DNA of 64,000 bases from Collinsella intestinalis DSM 13280 (GTDB lineage: Bacteria; Actinomycetota; Coriobacteriia; Coriobacteriales; Coriobacteriaceae). The notes under the pieces are model-generated. The model had not been told where the DNA came from and made no database searches. It saw only the letters and a list, made by a program, of their open reading frames with translations. The stretch spans positions 1,047,623 through 1,111,622 of the forward strand of contig NZ_GG692710.1 of the NCBI RefSeq assembly GCF_000156175.1, read 5' to 3'. The translations under genes were made by a program, and so were the position numbers. Shown here in pieces: positions 60,493 through 64,000 of this stretch. Position 1 is the stretch's first letter, and each line of letters opens with the position of its first letter.

Positions 60493-62139
60493 GTGATTCG
60501 ATACGTCATTGCCAAGTTGTTCAAATCCAACGAAGCCGTCGCTTTTATCGTTGCCTCAGCAGCAGGATTTCTTCTCTCTTACCTTTCCCCATACGCAAAC
60601 GGTAAGTTTCTCGATTTTTTGCTAGCCAATAATGACATCAACAATACTGTCGCTTTCGCCCTTTTGACAGCATCCATTGGAATCTTCTCGTCCCTTTTTT
60701 TGTATTATTCAGGCACGTTATCTGTGAGGGTTATGTCACAAGTCTCTTATTCAATTCTAAGAGATGTCATCCTTGGCTACGAAAGAACCGCCCTTCCCCA
60801 GTTAAATCAGAATGACCCCGCATACACGACACAGCACACGATCTCCGACTCAAACGCAATCGCGAGCTTCCTGCTATCAAACATTGTCAACATCCCCCTC
60901 TCACTCATTGCCGCACCATTAATCGTCTTCATCATGTGGTCAATCAACCCTATTTTTTCCGTCCTTTCTGTTGCTCTGCTTATTCTTTACTGCATAACAG
61001 CCGCCCTACTGCGAGATCTCCTATACAAGGTTTCCCTTGAAAGAAAGAAAGCGGACAGCACATTCTACTCCGCCATCTCTTCACAGCTTAATCAGGTGCT
61101 CGAGACAAAACTTGCTTCAGGCTACACGAGAAGCGAGCGAGGCCTTGACGCCGAATACGCCCTATATCTTCCAAAGATCCTTCGCGCAGGAAAAATATCC
61201 TACTCCCTAGCGTCGATTGATGGTATTTTTTCTGCGTTGTTTCAATCTGTAATATTGATTATATCTGGCATACAAATAATCAATGGAAACATGAGCATTG
61301 GCGAATATACAATAGCCAGCGCCTATTTTTCCACAATGCTAAAAACCGCAAAAAATCTAATGACTCTCTTTCACTCCTATCAAGGAGCCAGGGGATCATG
61401 GGACAGGGTTCGCCAGCCTTTACAGACCAATGAGCTATTCTCCTCAAAAGAAACCCGGGGGGCAACGCTCGACGCAATCGACTCCATCGATATATGCAAC
61501 TTATCCATAACGCCTCTCGACATAGGCGATAGGCAGGGTGACGGGCGCCCTTGTCCCAAGCTGTCATTCTCAAGGCCAGGCACATATTGCATTACCGGGA
61601 AAAACGGGTCTGGTAAAACTACCCTTTTATTGTATTTGCTAGGTCTCTATGAATCCAGTCATAAAGTCAAGTATAACGGACGCTATATCGAGGAATATGA
61701 TCTCGACTCCATCTTAGGGAAACTCGTATCAACCTGTCCGCAAAATCTATATGCACCAGATTGCTCCGTTGATAGTTTGCTGAGTACGCTTGGGACCCCG
61801 TTCCGTGAGCTATGCAACAGCACATCAATAATGCCCTTGCTTACAGCTCGAACAGAGGGCCTTTTACATAAAGCATGTAATGCCTTATCAGGCGGTGAAC
61901 TCAGAAGCATATACATCTGGTCGACAATCGCTCGGCAGACGCCAGTTCTCGTACTAGATGAACCAACTGTCGGTCTTGACGCTCCCGCTTGCGACGAATT
62001 GATTTCTCTTATCAAGCATAACTCGGAACAACGAATGATAATTGTCGTTTCGCATGATGATGCCGTCATCAAGGCCTCTAAAACAGTCATCGACTTCGCA
62101 GACTTCACCAACGCAAAGACGCCTTCGACCACCAGCTAG
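60493..62139 (+). CDS. ABC exporter (fused membrane and ATPase domains) of the RiPP region
   Basis: A 548-residue half-transporter with six helices (about 10-285) and an ATPase: Walker A ITGKNGSGKTTLLLYLLG, signature ALSGGELRSIYIWSTIA, Walker B PVLVLDEPTVGLD and H-loop VVSHDD. No C39 peptidase domain precedes the membrane part, so it does not itself cleave leader peptides. The signature and Q-loop regions are divergent from the multidrug exporters at 44-48 kb. Codon use is clearly A/T-richer than neighbouring genes. The start may be the GTG at 60493 or the TTG at 60481; both have weak ribosome-binding sites. It probably exports the peptide made from the convergent precursor genes. Confidence 0.87.
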   Translation: MIRYVIAKLFKSNEAVAFIVASAAGFLLSYLSPYANGKFLDFLLANNDINNTVAFALLTASIGIFSSLFLYYSGTLSVRVMSQVSYSILRDVILGYERTALPQLNQNDPAYTTQHTISDSNAIASFLLSNIVNIPLSLIAAPLIVFIMWSINPIFSVLSVALLILYCITAALLRDLLYKVSLERKKADSTFYSAISSQLNQVLETKLASGYTRSERGLDAEYALYLPKILRAGKISYSLASIDGIFSALFQSVILIISGIQIINGNMSIGEYTIASAYFSTMLKTAKNLMTLFHSYQGARGSWDRVRQPLQTNELFSSKETRGATLDAIDSIDICNLSITPLDIGDRQGDGRPCPKLSFSRPGTYCITGKNGSGKTTLLLYLLGLYESSHKVKYNGRYIEEYDLDSILGKLVSTCPQNLYAPDCSVDSLLSTLGTPFRELCNSTSIMPLLTARTEGLLHKACNALSGGELRSIYIWSTIARQTPVLVLDEPTVGLDAPACDELISLIKHNSEQRMIIVVSHDDAVIKASKTVIDFADFTNAKTPSTTS

Positions 62140-62146
62140 GGAATCC

Positions 62147-62197
62147 GGCTATATGGAACAATGACTCTACTTCCGTCCTTTATGCTTCCATATAGCC
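62147..62197. repeat. 12-bp perfect inverted repeat between exporter and small membrane peptide
   Basis: GGCTATATGGAA (62147-62158) pairs with 62186-62197 across 27 nt. It covers the stop codon of the 39-residue minus-strand peptide and begins 7 bp after the exporter stop, so it may end both convergent transcripts, though no T-tract follows. Confidence 0.6.
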
Positions 62198-62286
62198 TTT
62201 ACCAACAATACAAACAATACGATTGGCACAGCGCAGACAATAAAGACGAACAACAGACCCAGAACGCATTGAGCAAGGACAAGCAT
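62167..62286 (-). CDS. 39-residue hydrophobic membrane peptide
   Basis: A short frame starting MLVLAQCVLGLLFVFIVCAV and ending in a basic tail (IWKHKGRK), with one membrane helix of about 25 residues. GGGGAGAG lies 6 nt before the ATG. It starts 16 bp after the terminator that ends the precursor transcripts and would be reached by read-through. Candidate role: immunity peptide or small export partner for the RiPP. Its size leaves real doubt. Confidence 0.5.
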   Translation of the reverse strand: MLVLAQCVLGLLFVFIVCAVPIVLFVLLVKAIWKHKGRK

Positions 62287-62301
62287 CTTTCACTCTCCCC
62301 G

Positions 62302-62327
62302 AAAAAGGGCAGTGCAGAGCACTGCCC
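62302..62327 (-). terminator. Strong intrinsic terminator after the precursor peptide genes
   Basis: On the minus strand GGGCAGTGC pairs perfectly with GCACTGCCC around TCT, followed by TTTTT. It lies 38 bp after the second precursor gene. Confidence 0.9.
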
Positions 62328-62365
62328 AAAATCTCACCCCGCCGCTTCATCAGCAGCACGGGCGA

Positions 62366-62554
62366 TCAATCCTCATCGGTCGGATCGCACCAATCCATTG
62401 GCAGGACACAACCTGACACCTTGTCTACGTAACACCAGTCGACCGCTGGGCACTCAGCCAAATCTCGAAGAGTGCAAATATCAACCCCGAAACAATACGG
62501 CCCAGCCTCTTCAGATTCTTTTCCATTCAGATTCAGAGGTAACATGTGCTTCAT
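62366..62554 (-). CDS. Six-cysteine RiPP precursor peptide 1 (SCIFF/ranthipeptide-like)
   Basis: A 62-residue peptide beginning MKHMLPLNLNGKESEEAG. Six cysteines lie at 21, 27, 35, 41, 49 and 56, all within 36 residues. Four of them begin Cys-X3-Asp units (CFGVD, CTLRD, CPAVD, CDPTD); the other two are followed by Asp after 2 and 4 residues. Three are preceded by Asp-X (VDIC, VDWC, MDWC). The ribosome-binding site AAGGAG is 5 nt upstream. It shares its MKHM start and Cys/Asp layout with the neighbouring gene. Thioether bridges to Asp, as in ranthipeptides, are the natural hypothesis. Confidence 0.8.
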   Translation of the reverse strand: MKHMLPLNLNGKESEEAGPYCFGVDICTLRDLAECPAVDWCYVDKVSGCVLPMDWCDPTDED

Positions 62555-62576
62555 GGCAACTCCTTACAGCTAATAC

Positions 62577-62780
62577 CTATGTTTGATCAATGCCGCAATG
62601 ATCAATAACACAAATGCTCCCATGATCCTTATCGTAATCGCAGTAGTCAGTTAGCGCGCATCCATCTGCATGATCTTGGAATTTGCAAAAATCGGTTACT
62701 CCCAGCGCACAGTCAAAACTCAGCGGCTGAACAACGGAACCGCCTCCAAGCTCCTGACTAATTAATCGCATGTGCTTCAT
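62577..62780 (-). CDS. Six-cysteine RiPP precursor peptide 2 (SCIFF/ranthipeptide-like)
   Basis: A 67-residue peptide beginning MKHMRLISQELGGGSVVQ. Six cysteines lie at 24, 32, 41, 47, 57 and 62. Each is followed by Asp within one to six residues (for example CKFQD, CALTD, CVID, CGID), and three are preceded by Asp-X (TDFC, TDYC, IDHC). A very good AAGGAGG site lies 8 nt upstream. It is 22 bp upstream of precursor 1, so both are probably on one transcript behind the radical SAM gene. Sequence outside Cys/Asp positions differs strongly, suggesting two distinct products. Confidence 0.8.
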   Translation of the reverse strand: MKHMRLISQELGGGSVVQPLSFDCALGVTDFCKFQDHADGCALTDYCDYDKDHGSICVIDHCGIDQT

Positions 62781-62798
62781 GGCAAACCTCCTTATGCC

Positions 62799-62906
62799 CT
62801 AAAGATGAACCATAGACTTATTATGCCGGGCTAAAGCACATGTCTGGGTAACAGTTTCGCCAAATGCTGCATTTTCTAGGATAAACGGAGCCAATATAAT
62901 CCCCAT
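62799..62906 (-). CDS. Possible 35-residue open frame between maturase and precursors
   Basis: The 167-bp gap between the radical SAM gene and precursor 2 has an open frame starting MGIILAPFILENAAFGET with one cysteine. AAGGG sits directly against the ATG, too close for a normal ribosome-binding site. It might be a third small peptide, or the gap may simply be a leader with a promoter for the precursors. I consider it more likely noncoding. Confidence 0.2.
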   Translation of the reverse strand: MGIILAPFILENAAFGETVTQTCALARHNKSMVHL

Positions 62907-62947
62907 CCCTTGCCAATTTCGCGGGGCATTAAAACACGGTGCTAAGT

Positions 62948-64000
62948 CTATCCAAAATCCTCCGAACGCGAGATTAAATCAAGCGCGATTTCTAGGCACA
63001 TTCTTTTATACTCGCAGGACGTCGGATGCCGACTTTCATCCAGATATCCAGTTTCATCCGCCGCCTCCCAACTACAACCGCCACCGCAGAAAGACCTTGC
63101 CCAACAACTCGAACAATCCGTTCTCTTGTCAACGGTCTGCGCCCAATTTACGGAATAAGATTGTTCATCAACACCATCGAGGATGTTGCCCATCTTGAAC
63201 CAATCCATCCCAACAAATCTATGACATGGATATACATCTCCTTCAGGCGTAATAGATATAAAACGCCGACCAGCTCCACACCCAACGACCGAAAGTCGTC
63301 TCTCAAAAATTAAATCGACCACTTTTTTAAGAGTGCCAAAAAGTGGTTTATCGCCTTGCTTGATCTGTTCAAGATAATCATTAGATAGCTCAATCAGGTC
63401 ATGCCTGATTTTCTCTAACGCATTTTCATCGAGCATGATGCGCTCGTCGAATGTGCTAACCGGGGAGAAATAAATCTTTTTGAAACCCATATCCTTAAAA
63501 CTGGCGTAGTCATCTAGAAGGCTACAGTTATTTTTTGTCAAGGTCGCACGGGCGCCGAGTGAAGCTCTTTTCGAATAGAGCCTCACATTCCTTTCTATAT
63601 CTGCAAACGAGCCCCTTCCGTTCTTATATGGCCGCGATTCATCATGTTTACATCCGACTCCATCAAGACTCACCAATATAGAAAAGCCATGCTCCTTAAA
63701 GGCCTCAATTGCTCGATCGTTAAGCAGGGTCCCATTTGTGGTGATGGAGTATGTGAACCTCCGTTTTGGGTGAGCGCTTTCTGCATAGTCAACCGTCTTC
63801 CATATCAAGGGCTCATTTAGCATTGGCTCTCCGCCGAAGAACACTATCGTAAGAACATCATTTTTAGATGAATTATGCACGAGATAGTCAACCGCCGCAT
63901 AAGCGACTTTCTCCTTCATAAGCAGCGATTGCGTGCCATAATTACCTTTTCCGGCAAAACAGTAATCACATCCCAAATTACAGACATGGGCCACGTGCAG
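62948..64000 (-). CDS. Radical SAM/SPASM peptide maturase (SCIFF/ranthipeptide type), 5' partial
   Basis: 351 codons are visible and the frame continues off the right end. It opens LHVAHVCNLGCDYCFAGKGN, with the CX3CX2C cluster of radical SAM enzymes and strong likeness to SCIFF maturases. FFGGEPMLNE and TTNGTLL follow. The C-terminal SPASM region binds further clusters: CGAGRRFISITPEGDVYPCH, CSSCWARSFCGGGCSW and CEYKRMC. Such enzymes form thioether bonds from Cys to backbone or side-chain carbons of their precursor. About 90-100 N-terminal residues, including the usual RRE leader-binding domain, should lie beyond the window. Confidence 0.9.
   Translation of the reverse strand: MHVAHVCNLGCDYCFAGKGNYGTQSLLMKEKVAYAAVDYLVHNSSKNDVLTIVFFGGEPMLNEPLIWKTVDYAESAHPKRRFTYSITTNGTLLNDRAIEAFKEHGFSILVSLDGVGCKHDESRPYKNGRGSFADIERNVRLYSKRASLGARATLTKNNCSLLDDYASFKDMGFKKIYFSPVSTFDERIMLDENALEKIRHDLIELSNDYLEQIKQGDKPLFGTLKKVVDLIFERRLSVVGCGAGRRFISITPEGDVYPCHRFVGMDWFKMGNILDGVDEQSYSVNWAQTVDKRTDCSSCWARSFCGGGCSWEAADETGYLDESRHPTSCEYKRMCLEIALDLISRSEDFG

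Noticed and set aside
62161-62586. A 141-codon plus-strand frame across the precursor peptide region
   Set aside because: It is antisense to two peptides with good ribosome-binding sites and crosses their terminator.

Overview
The window looks like one contig from a high-GC, Gram-positive anaerobe of the Coriobacteriia, most probably Collinsella or a close relative. This is inferred from G/C-rich codon use, many GTG starts, a sortase-anchored LPXTG surface protein, a mannose-family PTS, rubrerythrin, a lactate/hydroxyisocaproate dehydrogenase, LarB/LarC and MetA of the acetyl-CoA type. No rRNA, CRISPR array, prophage or transposase gene was seen. The first ~92 bases are low-complexity and look like a contig-end artefact. 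The right end cuts through a radical SAM gene.

Layout. 1-2.1 kb: a three-gene BceAB-like ABC unit (small membrane protein, ATPase, truncated permease). 2.2-9.6 kb: a NUDIX-Vsr fusion, a small conserved protein, nhaA, ppaC, a PHP phosphatase, a ROK glucokinase and brnQ. 9.7-16.1 kb: pcrA, metA, an L-2-hydroxyacid dehydrogenase and a DMT permease. 16.3-20.7 kb: a mannose-family PTS (IIB, IIC, IID, no IIA seen) with a SIS-domain sugar isomerase/deglycase and a divergent GntR regulator. 20.7-25.4 kb: recQ divergent from an AlbA_2 regulator, then a YitT protein. 25.6-31.6 kb: small membrane protein-rmuC-nth-mfd operon. 31.7-35.6 kb: a 1284-residue LPXTG protein. 35.8-37.9 kb: Rrf2, an Fe-S-free MutY-like glycosylase and rubrerythrin. 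38.1 kb: tRNA-Asp. 38.4-48.1 kb: a tightly coupled glycosyltransferase-LytS-LytR-phosphoesterase operon, a QueT transporter behind a structured leader, an MFS permease and a paired ABC exporter. 48.1-48.9 kb: noncoding, repeat-rich. 48.9-49.3 kb: two divergent tRNA-Leu genes. 49.3-60.3 kb: ppx/gppA, ftsB/divIC, a TetR-controlled small membrane gene pair, mazG, a phosphodiesterase, larC, larB, an ArsC/Spx-like protein, a Gx transporter with ApbE, and murB.

The most interesting region is 60.4-64.0 kb. It is visibly A/T-richer than the rest and holds an apparent RiPP (ribosomally made, modified peptide) cluster. It has an ABC exporter and, converging on it, a radical SAM/SPASM maturase, two consecutive six-cysteine precursor peptides that both start MKHM, a strong terminator and an easily missed 39-residue membrane peptide. 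The precursors resemble SCIFF/ranthipeptides in cysteine number and start, but replace the usual SCIFF core with repeated Cys-X(2-5)-Asp and Asp-X-Cys units.

A second theme is dispersed palindromic repeats. One family (18/16-bp arms around GGGACAGTCCC) forms the last codons and the stop codon of two unrelated genes. A second family (arms GGAGCTTATGAACGA) occurs as three-unit clusters at two loci. A third (GGGGACAGGTACA) abuts stop codons. The window is also rich in DNA-repair genes: mutT-vsr, pcrA, recQ, mfd, nth, rmuC and a mutY-like gene, with the house-cleaning enzyme mazG.
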